DNA of 64,000 bases from Myxococcota bacterium (lineage in GTDB: Bacteria; Myxococcota; B64-G9), in assembly GCA_022710975.1 (NCBI GenBank), contig JAKLGA010000015.1, forward strand, positions 124,001-188,000, written 5' to 3'. The notes below the pieces were generated by a model. The model saw nothing but the letters and a program-made list of their open reading frames with translations. It had not been told where the DNA came from and did not search any database. Both the position numbers and the translations under genes were made by a program. Each line of letters starts with the position of its first letter. Position 1 is the first letter of the stretch. Positions 8,558 through 17,001 of this stretch are shown one piece after another.

Positions 8558-10737
8558 GCGACGCGCGCGACCAGGCGCCCGCGCGGCGCAGCAAGTTCCC
8601 TCCGCTGTTCTGGCTGGCGATCGTGTTCGAGTTCTTCGAGCGCGGCGCCTACTACGGGGTGATGAGCGCCCTGGTGGTCTACCTGACCGACGAGCTGGGT
8701 TACTCGAAGACGGACACGGGGCTGCTGACCGGCACCGTCACCCCGCTGATCTACTTCATGCCCATCGTGGCCGGGGCGCTGGCCGATCGTTTCGGCTTCC
8801 GGCGGATGCTGTTCGCCGCCTTCGCGCTGCTGGGCGGCGGCTACGCGCTGGCCTCCCAGGCCCACGCCTACGCGGCCATGTTCGGGGCGCTGTTCGTCAT
8901 GGGGCTGGGGGCGGGCACCTTCAAGCCCATCATCTCCGGCACCATCGCGCGCACGACCGACCCGACCAACGGGGCGCTGGGCTTCGGCATCTTCTACTGG
9001 TCGATCAACCTGGGCGCGCTGCTGGTGCCCCTCATCCTGGTGCCCCTGCTGAGGTCCAGCCTGGGCTTCGCCTGGGTGCTGATCGCCGCCTCCCTGGGCA
9101 CGGGCATCCTGCTGCTGCCGACCGCGCTCTTCTACCGCGAGCCGCCCAGGGCGCCGGCCCCGGCCGGCGCGGCCCCCGCCGAGGCGAAGCCCGGCCTGCT
9201 GCTCACCCTGGCCCGAGCCTTCGAGATCATCTACAGCCCGGTGGTGCTGCTCGGCGGCTGGGCGCGCCGCTCCCGGGCGGGCCTGGGGGTGACGGCGTTG
9301 CTGGTCCTCGGCCTGCTCGGCTGGGGCACCCACCGCTTCCTGCACCCCGCGGGCGCCACCCGGGTGGTGGCCGCCCGCGCCCAGGCGCTCGGCGTGGGCA
9401 CCCTGGTGGTCGAGGTGGCGCCCAACCTGTGCCGGCGCGAGGCCTTCGCCCTGGAGACCGAGCCGGTCAGCAACCGGGCGCTGCTGAAGCTCTTCCGCCC
9501 GGAGCGGCTGGCGGAGGACCACCCGGCGCTGGCCCGGGCGCTGGGCGAGCAGGCGGGTTTCCTGGGGCCGGTCCCCCTGGCGACCCTGGCCGCGCTGCGG
9601 GACGCGGCGGCCGCCAAGGTGGTGCTCGAGGTGCGCCTGGAGGCGCCGCCCGAAGGGGGCTTCCAGCTCGAGGCCCCGGCGGGGAGCCCGCGGGCCCTCC
9701 TGCGGCTGGCCGATCGCGACGTCTTCCGCGCCGAGCGCGAGGCCGTGCTGCGCGCCCTGCAGGCTGAGCCGCGCCTGGCCGGGCTGCCGGCCGCGGCGCT
9801 GGACGAGTTGGTGGGCAAGGCCTCGGCGCGCTCGTTCTTCGTGCTGTTCCTGGGGCTCATGCTGCTGTCCGCCTGCCTGGCGCTGCGCCTGGCCCCGCTC
9901 GCGGGCGGCCTGCGCGGCGCGGCCGGCTGGCTCGAGGCCCTGGGCGCGCTGGGGGTGCTGTACGCGCCGGTGTGGCTGCTGCCGGATCTCAGCCTGTACG
10001 CGCGCATCTTGTCCTCCGTGCTCGGGCTGACGCTGCTCGCCCTCTTCCTGCTCGAGCGGGAGGAGACCGCCCGCTACCGCGACCACGCCCGCTTCCTGGC
10101 CATGATCGCCATCTACTCGGGCTTCTGGGTGCTGTACTTCCAGATGTTCGGCACCGTGCTGTGGTACGTCCAGGCCTACGTGGACGCCAGCGCGCTGGAC
10201 GCGCTGCTCAGCCCGGTGATGAACGGGCTGTTCGGCTTCTTCGGCCTGGAGCGCTCCTGGCGCTTCGACGTGGAGTTCGTGACAGTCATCAACGCCTTCA
10301 CCATCGTGTGCCTGCAGCTCCTGGTGAGCCACCTGGTGAAGAGGACCCGCCCGCTGCCCACCATGGTGGCCGGCATCCTGATCGCCACGGCGGGCATGGC
10401 GCTCTTGTCCCTGTCCACCGGCATCTGGGTGTTCCTGGCCGGGGTGATCATCTTCTCGCTGGGCGAGATGACCGCGCACCCCAAGTTCATCGCCTACGTG
10501 GGCCAGATCGCCCCGCCCAGCCGGGTGGCCATGTACATGGGCTACCTGTTCCTGTACGGGGTGCTGGGCTCGAGCGTGGGCGGGGTGCTGGGCGCGGAGC
10601 TGTACGTGCGCTACGTGGACGAGCTCGGCCAGCCGCGCGCGCTGTGGCTCATCTTCGCCGGCCTCGGCCTGTGCATCGCGGTCGGCCTGGTGCTCTACGA
10701 CCGGCTGGTCTCCCGCCGGCAGGCCCGTCCGGCTTGA
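8554..10737 (+). CDS. POT/PTR2-family transporter with a large central insertion
   Basis: A proton-coupled oligopeptide-type transporter in the inner membrane. The first half has the family's ExxER signature in FEFFERGAYYG (26-30) and an MFS motif ADRFGFRRM; the second half resumes with FWVLYFQMFGTVLWY near 525. At 727 residues it is about 200 longer than usual. The extra part, about 230-510, replaces the usual linker between the two six-helix bundles. It holds one hydrophobic segment (about 245-258), a soluble domain of roughly 165 residues (262-425) rich in acidic and Arg residues, and three more hydrophobic segments. GTG 8554 overlaps the aminotransferase stop, so the two genes are translationally coupled. 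Substrate is unknown; peptides or amino-acid derivatives are the family norm. Confidence 0.82.
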   Translation: MSDARDQAPARRSKFPPLFWLAIVFEFFERGAYYGVMSALVVYLTDELGYSKTDTGLLTGTVTPLIYFMPIVAGALADRFGFRRMLFAAFALLGGGYALASQAHAYAAMFGALFVMGLGAGTFKPIISGTIARTTDPTNGALGFGIFYWSINLGALLVPLILVPLLRSSLGFAWVLIAASLGTGILLLPTALFYREPPRAPAPAGAAPAEAKPGLLLTLARAFEIIYSPVVLLGGWARRSRAGLGVTALLVLGLLGWGTHRFLHPAGATRVVAARAQALGVGTLVVEVAPNLCRREAFALETEPVSNRALLKLFRPERLAEDHPALARALGEQAGFLGPVPLATLAALRDAAAAKVVLEVRLEAPPEGGFQLEAPAGSPRALLRLADRDVFRAEREAVLRALQAEPRLAGLPAAALDELVGKASARSFFVLFLGLMLLSACLALRLAPLAGGLRGAAGWLEALGALGVLYAPVWLLPDLSLYARILSSVLGLTLLALFLLEREETARYRDHARFLAMIAIYSGFWVLYFQMFGTVLWYVQAYVDASALDALLSPVMNGLFGFFGLERSWRFDVEFVTVINAFTIVCLQLLVSHLVKRTRPLPTMVAGILIATAGMALLSLSTGIWVFLAGVIIFSLGEMTAHPKFIAYVGQIAPPSRVAMYMGYLFLYGVLGSSVGGVLGAELYVRYVDELGQPRALWLIFAGLGLCIAVGLVLYDRLVSRRQARPA

Positions 10738-10794
10738 CGGCGGGGAGGGGGTCTGGGAAAAGGGGTGGGGCACGGGGCCTGCCTCGGAGGAGCC

Positions 10795-12006
10795 ATGGAA
10801 TCGGCCGTGAAGCTCGTGGACGGGGTGCACTGGGTCGGGGCCAACGACCGCGAGACCGACCTGTTCGAGAACATGTGGCCGCTGCCCAAGGGCGTGGCCT
10901 ACAACTCGTACCTGGTGCAGGGCCGGAAGACCGCGCTCATCGACACCATCAAGACCGTGTCCGGTCCGCCCTTCCTCGCCAAGGTGCGCGAGCTCCTCGG
11001 GGGCCGCAAGCTCGACTACCTGGTGGTCAACCACGTCGAGCCGGACCACTCGGGCATCCTGAACGTGGTGCGCCAGGTGTTCCCGGGCGTCGAGCTCGTG
11101 GGCAACAAGAAGACCGCCGAGTTCCTGCTGCACCTGCACAAGGTGACGGACGGGATCCGGGTGGTGGCCGACGGCGAGACGCTGGACCTCGGTGGGCACA
11201 GGCTCACCTTCCACCTGGCGCCCATGGTGCACTGGCCCGAGACCATGGTCACCTTCGAGCACGAGCACGGCGTCCTGTTCTCCTGCGACGCCTTTGGGGC
11301 CTTCGGCGCCCTGGACGGCGGCCTGTTCGACGACGAGATCGACGTCGACGAGGCCGAGAGCGAGATGCTGCGTTACTACTCCAACATCGTGGGCCGCTAC
11401 AGCGTGATGGTGCAGAAGGCGCTCGCCAAGCTGGCCGGCCTGCCGGTCGAGATCATCGCGCCCTCCCACGGGCCGGTCTGGCGCAAGGACCCGGCCAAGG
11501 TCATCGAGCGTTACCGCCGCTGGAGCCACTGGGAGGCCGAACGCGGGGTGGTGCTGTGCTACGGCTCCATGTACGGCAACGTCCGCAAGATGATGGAGGC
11601 GGTGGCCGAGGGGCTGGTGGCCGGCGGCGAGCGGCGCCTGGTGGTGCACGACGTGTCGCGCGCCCACCTGTCGACCATGGTGCGCGACGCCTGGCGCTAC
11701 CAGGCCGTGCTGCTAGGCGCGCCGGCCTACGACACCCTGCTGTACCCGCCCATGGCCCACCTGGTGGACCTGTTCGAGCGCAAGGGGCTGAAGAACCGGC
11801 TGCTGGGCATCTTCGGCTCCTACGGCTGGAGCGGGGGCGGCGTGAGCGCGCTCAAGGAGTTCGCCGGGCGCTGCGCCTGGGAGCTGGTGGAGCCGGTGGT
11901 GGAGGCGCGTTTCCAGCCGGCCGAGGAGGCGCTGGCGGCGTGCCGTGAGCTGGGTAGCCACGTGGCCGCGCGCCTGCGGGCGCAGGCCGAGCCCGGGAAA
12001 ACATGA
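10795..12006 (+). CDS. A-type flavodiiron protein (FprA/ROO-like)
   Basis: A cytoplasmic flavodiiron oxidase that reduces O2 and/or NO to harmless products, protecting oxygen-sensitive metabolism. The N-terminal metallo-beta-lactamase-like domain keeps every iron ligand: H80, E82, D84 and H85 in NHVEPDHSG, H146 in MVHWPE, D165 in FSCDAFGAFG and H225 in SHGPVW. A flavodoxin domain follows from about 252, with the FMN loop CYGSMYGN. The 403-residue length is normal for class A, with no extra rubredoxin domain. ATG 10795 is preceded by CGGAGGAG; an in-frame ATG at 10765 lacks this. It leads a four-gene run with Sel1, nadE and rluA genes and suggests microaerobic or fluctuating oxygen conditions. 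Confidence 0.92.
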   Translation: MESAVKLVDGVHWVGANDRETDLFENMWPLPKGVAYNSYLVQGRKTALIDTIKTVSGPPFLAKVRELLGGRKLDYLVVNHVEPDHSGILNVVRQVFPGVELVGNKKTAEFLLHLHKVTDGIRVVADGETLDLGGHRLTFHLAPMVHWPETMVTFEHEHGVLFSCDAFGAFGALDGGLFDDEIDVDEAESEMLRYYSNIVGRYSVMVQKALAKLAGLPVEIIAPSHGPVWRKDPAKVIERYRRWSHWEAERGVVLCYGSMYGNVRKMMEAVAEGLVAGGERRLVVHDVSRAHLSTMVRDAWRYQAVLLGAPAYDTLLYPPMAHLVDLFERKGLKNRLLGIFGSYGWSGGGVSALKEFAGRCAWELVEPVVEARFQPAEEALAACRELGSHVAARLRAQAEPGKT

Positions 12007-12017
12007 GGGAGAACCGC

Positions 12018-13133
12018 ATGGCGACCAAGCAGACCGCGAGATCCAGGCAGACCAAGAAGACCGGGCAGACCGGCCAGACCGGCGCGGGCAGCCTGCGCCA
12101 GCGGGCGGCGGCCGGCGACGCGCCGGCGCTCTTCGCCCTGGCCCAGGCCGAGATGCCCAAGGACGCCCGCCGGGCGGTGGCCTGGCTGCGGGCGGCGGTC
12201 GAGGCCGGGTATGCCCCGGCCATGGTCGAGCTGAGCTGGTGCCTGGCCGAGGGCGCGGGCGTACGGCGCGATCGCGCCGCGGCGGCGGCGCTGACGCTCC
12301 GCGCGGCCGAGCTCGGCGATCCGCTGGCGCAGCTCAACGCCTGGGCCGTGCTGGAGCACGGGCTGGGGGTGAAGGCCGAGCCCAAGGCCGCCCGGCGCTG
12401 GCTCGAGGCCTCGGCGCGGGCCGGGCTGTCGCTGGCCCAGGTCGAGCTCGCGGACCACCTGCTGCAGGAGGGCGGCGCGGCCCGCAAGCGCAAGGCGGTG
12501 GCCTGGCTCACGCTGGCGGCCCGGGCCGGCGATCCCGAGGCCCAGTGGCACCTGGGGCTGCTGCACGAGCAGGGCGACGGTGTGCCGCGCTCGGCCAAGA
12601 AGGCGGTCGGCTTCTACCGGCAGGCCGCCCGGGCGGGCGACCCGGTGGCCCAGCTCAGCCTGGGGCTGCTCACCCAGGCCGGCGACGGGATCCGGCGCGA
12701 CGCGCGGGCCGCCTTCGCCCTGTTCCGCGCCGCGGCCGAGGCCGGCCTGGCCGAGGCCCAGGCGGTGCTGGCCGACTGCTACCAGGGCGGGGAGGGCACG
12801 CGCCGCGATCTGCGCCAGGCCCTGCGCTGGTACCGGCTGGCGGCCGGGCAGGGCGAGCCGGCCGCCATGGCGGCGCTGGGGCTGATGCTGGCCTCCGGCC
12901 AGGGGGTCAAGGCCGCGCCGGCCGAGGGGCTGCGCTGGCTCCGGCGGGCGGCGGACCGGGACGACGCCGACGCCCACTACTACCTGGGCGTGCTGTACCT
13001 GGCCGGCCAGGGCGTGCGGCCGAACCAGGCCCGCGGGCTGGCCCACCTGCTGCGCGCGGCCCAGCTCGGGGACGAGGAAGCGGCCGAGATCCTGGCCGCC
13101 CTGCACGTCTCCGAGGCGGCCCGGGAGGCGTGA
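12018..13133 (+). CDS. Sel1-repeat (TPR-like) protein
   Basis: A 371-residue protein built almost entirely of about nine Sel1-like repeats of roughly 36 residues, with consensus A..w...AA..Gd..Aq..LG.ly..G.GV. Such solenoids bind partner proteins; no catalytic motif is present. No signal peptide is seen, so it is probably cytoplasmic. ATG 12018 has GAGGGAGA in front; an ATG at 12003 overlaps the flavodiiron stop (ATGA) and would add five residues. The first 25 residues are a basic, Thr/Gln-rich tail beginning MATKQTARSRQTKK, which contains the hexapeptide TKQTAR of the histone H3 tail. The gene is followed after 7 bases by nadE, so it is in the same operon. Its partner is unknown. Confidence 0.85.
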   Translation: MATKQTARSRQTKKTGQTGQTGAGSLRQRAAAGDAPALFALAQAEMPKDARRAVAWLRAAVEAGYAPAMVELSWCLAEGAGVRRDRAAAAALTLRAAELGDPLAQLNAWAVLEHGLGVKAEPKAARRWLEASARAGLSLAQVELADHLLQEGGAARKRKAVAWLTLAARAGDPEAQWHLGLLHEQGDGVPRSAKKAVGFYRQAARAGDPVAQLSLGLLTQAGDGIRRDARAAFALFRAAAEAGLAEAQAVLADCYQGGEGTRRDLRQALRWYRLAAGQGEPAAMAALGLMLASGQGVKAAPAEGLRWLRRAADRDDADAHYYLGVLYLAGQGVRPNQARGLAHLLRAAQLGDEEAAEILAALHVSEAAREA

Positions 13134-13140
13134 AGCTCGC

Positions 13141-14778
13141 ATGCGCATCGCGCTGGCCCAGCTCGATCCGACCGTGGCCGATCTCGGCGGCAACGCCCGC
13201 AAGCTCGAGGCGGCCTACGCCCGGGCGGTGGCGGCCGGGGCCGAGCTGGTGGTGTTCTCCGAGCTCGCGCTGATCGGCTACCCGCCGCTCGATCTGCTGG
13301 GGCGGGACGAGTTCGTGGCCGCCGCGGGCCGGGAGCTCGGCGCGCTGGCCGCCCGGCTGGGGGCGGTGCCCGCCCTGGTCGGCTGCGTGCTGCCGAACCC
13401 CGGACCCGGCGGCCGGCCGATCCAGAACGCCGCCGCGCTGCTGCAGGGCGGGCGGGTGGTCGCGGCGCAGGCCAAGACGCGCCTGCCGACCTACGACGTG
13501 TTCGACGAGGACCGCTACTTCGAGCCGGCCGAGGCGCGCCGGCCGCTGCAGATCGCCGGCCAGCGGGTGGGCGTCACCGTGTGCGAGGACATCTGGGAGG
13601 GCCCGCACGAGGGCCGGCGGCGCTACCCGGTGGATCCGGTGGCCGAGCTGGCCGCGGCCGGCGCGGAGCTCATCGTCAACCTGTCCGCCTCGCCCTTCTA
13701 CGCCGGGCGCGGCCGGGAGCGGGAGGAGCACCTGGGCGGCGTCGCCCGGCGGCTGGGGCTGCCGGTGCTGCTCGTCAACCAGGTGGGCGCGGACGACAGC
13801 CTGCTGTTCGACGGCCGCAGCCTGTGCGTGGGACCCGACGGCGCGCTGTGGGCGCGGGCCGCGGCCTTCCGCGAGGACCTGGTGCTGGTGGACACCCGGA
13901 CCGGCCAGGGCGAGCTCGGCGCCCCGCCGCCCGAGGGCGAGCAGGAGCTGCACGACGCCCTGGTCATGGGCCTGCAGGGCTACGCGCGCAAGTGCGGCTT
14001 CCACCAGGCGGTGCTCGGGCTGAGCGGCGGGGTGGACTCGGCCCTGGTGGCGGCGCTGGCCGCCGACGCCCTGGGCGGGGAGCGGGTGATCTGCCTGGGC
14101 ATGCCGTCGCGCTACTCGGCCGCGATGAGCCTGGAGGACGCCGCGCTGCTGGCCCGCCGGCTGAGGGCGCGGTTCCACGTCCTGCCCATCGACGGCCCGC
14201 AGTCGGCGCTGCTCGAGGCGCTCGCGCCCGTGCTGGGCGACGTGCGGCTCACCCTGACCGAGGAGAACCTGCAGGCGCGCGTGCGCGGCGCGCTGGTCAT
14301 GGCGGTCAGCAACCAGACCGGGGCGCTGCCGCTCGCCACGGGCAACAAGAGCGAGCTGGCCTGCGGCTACTGCACGCTGTACGGCGACATGGCGGGCGGG
14401 CTGGCCCCCCTCGGCGACCTGTGGAAGCACCAGGTCTACGCCCTGTCCCGCTTCGCCAACCGCGCCGGCGAGGTGATCCCCGAGCGCGTCCTCACCCGGC
14501 CGCCCTCGGCCGAGCTCCGGCCCGACCAGACCGATCAGGACAGCCTGCCACCCTACGCCGAGCTGGACGCCATCCTGGAGCTGTACGTCACCGAGGGGTT
14601 GGGCCGCGAGGCCATCGTGGCGCGCGGCCACCCGACCGCGACGGTCGAGCGCGTCATCCGCCTGGTCGAGCGCTCGGAGTACAAGCGCCGCCAGGCGGCC
14701 CCGGTGCTGCGGGTCACCCGGCGCGCGTTCGGCGCGGGCCGGCAGATCCCGGTGGCGCGGGCGCTGTCCGGGGGTTGA
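13141..14778 (+). CDS. nadE: Glutamine-dependent NAD+ synthetase
   Basis: Makes NAD+ from nicotinate adenine dinucleotide, using ammonia from glutamine. The N-terminal nitrilase-type amidase domain shows its Glu-Lys-Cys triad at E41 (VFSELALIGYPP), K112 (QAKTRLP) and C148 (VCEDIWEG). The C-terminal ATP-pyrophosphatase domain has SGGVDS near 295 and ATGNKSE further on. The 545-residue length is typical of the glutaminase-containing bacterial type. It sits 7 bases after the Sel1 gene and 9 before the pseudouridine synthase gene, so expression is probably operonic. Confidence 0.95.
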   Translation: MRIALAQLDPTVADLGGNARKLEAAYARAVAAGAELVVFSELALIGYPPLDLLGRDEFVAAAGRELGALAARLGAVPALVGCVLPNPGPGGRPIQNAAALLQGGRVVAAQAKTRLPTYDVFDEDRYFEPAEARRPLQIAGQRVGVTVCEDIWEGPHEGRRRYPVDPVAELAAAGAELIVNLSASPFYAGRGREREEHLGGVARRLGLPVLLVNQVGADDSLLFDGRSLCVGPDGALWARAAAFREDLVLVDTRTGQGELGAPPPEGEQELHDALVMGLQGYARKCGFHQAVLGLSGGVDSALVAALAADALGGERVICLGMPSRYSAAMSLEDAALLARRLRARFHVLPIDGPQSALLEALAPVLGDVRLTLTEENLQARVRGALVMAVSNQTGALPLATGNKSELACGYCTLYGDMAGGLAPLGDLWKHQVYALSRFANRAGEVIPERVLTRPPSAELRPDQTDQDSLPPYAELDAILELYVTEGLGREAIVARGHPTATVERVIRLVERSEYKRRQAAPVLRVTRRAFGAGRQIPVARALSGG

Positions 14779-14787
14779 CGCCGCACC

Positions 14788-15720
14788 ATGCGCGTGGGCG
14801 ACGACTTTCGCGAGTGGATCCTGGGGGCGGAGGCCCACGGCCAGCGGCTGGACGTGGTCCTGGCCGCGCGCCTGGGGCTCAGCCGCTCGGCCCTGCGGGC
14901 GCGCTTCTCCGCGGGCGTGGTGCTGCTGGACGGCCGGCCGGGCCGCTGGGGCGAGCGCCTGCGCGCGGGCGCGGTGCTGCGCGTCCCGCGCCTGGCGCGG
15001 CCCGAGCCCGAGGTGGAGGTGCGCTACCGGCTGCTCGCCCAGGACGACTGGCTGGTGGCGGTCGACAAGGGCCCGGGCGCGCCGGTGCACCCCTCGCGCT
15101 CCTTCCGCACGCGCACGGTGCTCTCCAAGCTGCGGGCCGAGCTCGGCGACGCGGCGCTGCGGCCCGCGCACCGCCTGGACCGGGAGACGAGCGGGGTGCT
15201 CCTGTTCGGGCGCACGGCGCTGGCGGCCTCCCGGCTGGGGGAGCAGTTCGCCCGCCACACGGCGCAGAAGCGCTACCTGGCCGTGGTGCGGGGGGCGCCC
15301 GCCTTCACCCGGCGGGTGGTCGAGCTGCCGCTCGGGCGCGATCCCGACTTCCCCGTCCGCTGCCGCATGCGGGTCGACGAGCGCGGCGGACAGCCGGCGC
15401 GCACCGAGCTCGAGGTGCTGGCGCGCCTCGCCGACCGGGCCCTGGTCGCGGCCGTCCCGCGCACGGGCCGCCAGCACCAGATCCGGGTGCACCTCGCCGC
15501 CCTCGGCCACCCGCTGCTCGGCGACAAGCTCTACCAGGAGGGCGGCCGGCCCTACCTGGACCAGATCGGCGACCGGCTGGGGGCCGAGTCGCTCGCGCGC
15601 CTCGGCCACACTCGCCAGGCGCTGCACGCCGAGCGGCTGGCCTTCACCCACCCCGGCACGGGCGAGCGGCTCACGCTCACCGCGCCGCTGCCGGAAGATC
15701 TCGAGCAGCTACTCGGATAG
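14788..15720 (+). CDS. RluA-family RNA pseudouridine synthase
   Basis: Isomerises uridine to pseudouridine in rRNA or tRNA. An N-terminal S4-like RNA-binding segment (about 15-70) precedes the synthase domain, whose catalytic Asp is D131 in HRLDRETSG. RTGRQHQIRVHLAALGHPLLGD, also typical of RluA/RluC/RluD enzymes, is present in slightly varied form near 228-250. Length (310) is normal. Which RNA position it modifies cannot be told from the sequence. It ends the operon and is followed by a large hairpin that may terminate it. Confidence 0.9.
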   Translation: MRVGDDFREWILGAEAHGQRLDVVLAARLGLSRSALRARFSAGVVLLDGRPGRWGERLRAGAVLRVPRLARPEPEVEVRYRLLAQDDWLVAVDKGPGAPVHPSRSFRTRTVLSKLRAELGDAALRPAHRLDRETSGVLLFGRTALAASRLGEQFARHTAQKRYLAVVRGAPAFTRRVVELPLGRDPDFPVRCRMRVDERGGQPARTELEVLARLADRALVAAVPRTGRQHQIRVHLAALGHPLLGDKLYQEGGRPYLDQIGDRLGAESLARLGHTRQALHAERLAFTHPGTGERLTLTAPLPEDLEQLLG

Positions 15721-15743
15721 CAGTCAGGCGCCGTGCCCGCGCT

Positions 15744-15801
15744 CCGCGGGGGTCTGCCTGCTTCGGCAGCAGAGCCGCGCTCGCAGGTCAGACCCCCGCG
15801 G
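15744..15801. terminator. Large nested hairpin between convergent genes
   Basis: Arms 15744-15761 and 15783-15801 are complementary over CCGCGGGGGTCTG plus an inner CTGC/GCAG. Within the loop region lies an alternative small hairpin CTGC-TTCG-GCAG with a stable UUCG tetraloop (15758-15769). It lies between two convergent genes, so it may serve both strands. There is no T-run, so classic intrinsic termination is uncertain. Confidence 0.45.
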
Positions 15802-15841
15802 CGCCCACGTCCTGTGGCTGGCGGCCTCTCCGTAGGCATCG

Positions 15842-15875
15842 GGAACCAGGAACTTGGAACTTGGAACGCGGAACC
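15842..15875. repeat. Short GGAAC-type tandem repeat
   Basis: Four to five imperfect copies of GGAAC separated by two to four bases (GGAACCA, GGAACTT, GGAACTT, GGAACGC, GGAACC) lie just past the end of the cyclase gene. No gene is seen here. It looks like a simple minisatellite rather than an operator. Confidence 0.6.
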
Positions 15876-15884
15876 GGGCGCGCA

Positions 15885-16892
15885 TCAGGGCGCCGGCGGG
15901 GGGGTCACGCGGGTCGGATCGTCGTCCTGGACCAGGGCCGAGGCGACCCGGTTGCGGCCGTGCTGCTTGGCCAGGTAGAGGAACCGGTCGGCTTCGGCCA
16001 CCAGATCGGCCGCGCGGCGGTGCCGGGTGGGATCGAAGGTGGCCACGCCGATCGACACGCTCACCCTGAGCGGGTGCGCCTGGCCGCCCTGGTCGTGGGC
16101 GCTGAAGTGGCTCGTGGCGATCGTGCGCCGGATGCGCTCGGCGAAGGACTGGGCCTGGGCCGGGCTGATCTGCCGCAGCATGATGGCCAGCTCGTCCCCG
16201 CCGCAGCGGCACAGCACGTCCTCCACCCGGATGGCGTCGGCCACCAGGCGCGGCACCCGCCGCAGCACCTCGTCGCCGGCCAGGTGCCCGAGCTGGTCGT
16301 TGATCGTCTTGAAGTGGTCGACGTCCACCAGGCACAGGCTGAGCGGCGCCCCGTGGCGCAGGCTGAAGGCGAACTCCTGCTCCAGCCGCCCGCTGAAGTA
16401 GCGCTGGTTGAAGGCCCCGGTCAGCCCGTCGCGCACCGTGGCCTCGAAGAGCTGGCGCTGGAACTCGGCCTCGAAGCGGTCCATGTAGGTCAGCTTCAGC
16501 ACCAAGCCGGCGCCGAGCACCAGCCGATCCCCGTCGCGCAGCGGCGCGGCCTCGACGCGCGCGCCGTTGACCAGGGTGCCGTTGCGCGAGCCCAGATCGA
16601 AGACCATCAGGTCGCCCTTGGCCGCGAGCTCCAGCCGCGCGTGGCGGCGGCTGACCGAGTCGTCCTCCAGGGCCAGGTCGGCCTCCTGGGTCCGCCCCAG
16701 GGTCAACCCGCCCGCGCCCACCTCGAGGGCCAGGCCGGCCTGGGTGCCGGTCATCACCACCAGGTGGGGCCGGCGCTCGGCCTGGCCCCAGGCCTGGGCC
16801 GCCGCGCTGGCCGCCTCCGGGCTGTCGGTGGGCTGGGTGGTCTCGTCGAAGGCTTCCTTCGTCAGGCTGGGCGTCGAGGGCTGGACCTCCAC
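15885..16892 (-). CDS. FHA-GGDEF protein (probable diguanylate cyclase)
   Basis: Probably makes cyclic di-GMP in response to a phosphothreonine signal. Residues 55-125 form an FHA domain (LGRTQEADL, SRRHARLEL, GSRNGTLVNG) and about 150-325 a GGDEF domain. The active-site motif reads CGGDEL (230-235), a permitted variant of GGDEF. Five residues before it is an intact product-inhibition site, R222-V-E-D225. The frame is open for 52 more codons, but GTG 16892 has AGGAGGT with a 6-base gap and gives a sensible 335-residue protein. FHA-GGDEF pairing is well known in Myxococcota, where Ser/Thr kinases are many; no kinase is adjacent here. Confidence 0.88.
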   Translation of the reverse strand: MEVQPSTPSLTKEAFDETTQPTDSPEAASAAAQAWGQAERRPHLVVMTGTQAGLALEVGAGGLTLGRTQEADLALEDDSVSRRHARLELAAKGDLMVFDLGSRNGTLVNGARVEAAPLRDGDRLVLGAGLVLKLTYMDRFEAEFQRQLFEATVRDGLTGAFNQRYFSGRLEQEFAFSLRHGAPLSLCLVDVDHFKTINDQLGHLAGDEVLRRVPRLVADAIRVEDVLCRCGGDELAIMLRQISPAQAQSFAERIRRTIATSHFSAHDQGGQAHPLRVSVSIGVATFDPTRHRRAADLVAEADRFLYLAKQHGRNRVASALVQDDDPTRVTPPPAP

Positions 16893-16921
16893 GGGGACAC
16901 CTCCTGCAGGGGCAGAGTTCC

Positions 16922-16951
16922 TGTGTAGCGCGCCCGCCCGACTCTTGTCAC
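16922..16951 (-). promoter_or_regulatory. Predicted promoter of the FHA-GGDEF gene
   Basis: On the minus strand GTGACA (16946-16951) and TACACA (16922-16927) are 18 bases apart, about 30 bases before the GTG start and its AGGAGGT. It sits back-to-back with the promoter of the plus-strand lipoprotein. Confidence 0.45.
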
Positions 16952-16964
16952 GCGAAATTTCCGG

Positions 16965-16994
16965 TTGCCTGGGGGGGCGGAGGCCGCCTAGACT
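16965..16994 (+). promoter_or_regulatory. Predicted promoter of the collar-like lipoprotein gene (leaderless layout)
   Basis: TTGCCT (16965-16970), an 18-base spacer and TAGACT (16989-16994). Only seven bases lie between the -10 box and ATG 17002, and no Shine-Dalgarno is present. The same TTGCCT-18-TAGAnT-7-ATG arrangement recurs at 63762. Confidence 0.55.
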
Positions 16995-17001
16995 GCGGTC
17001 C

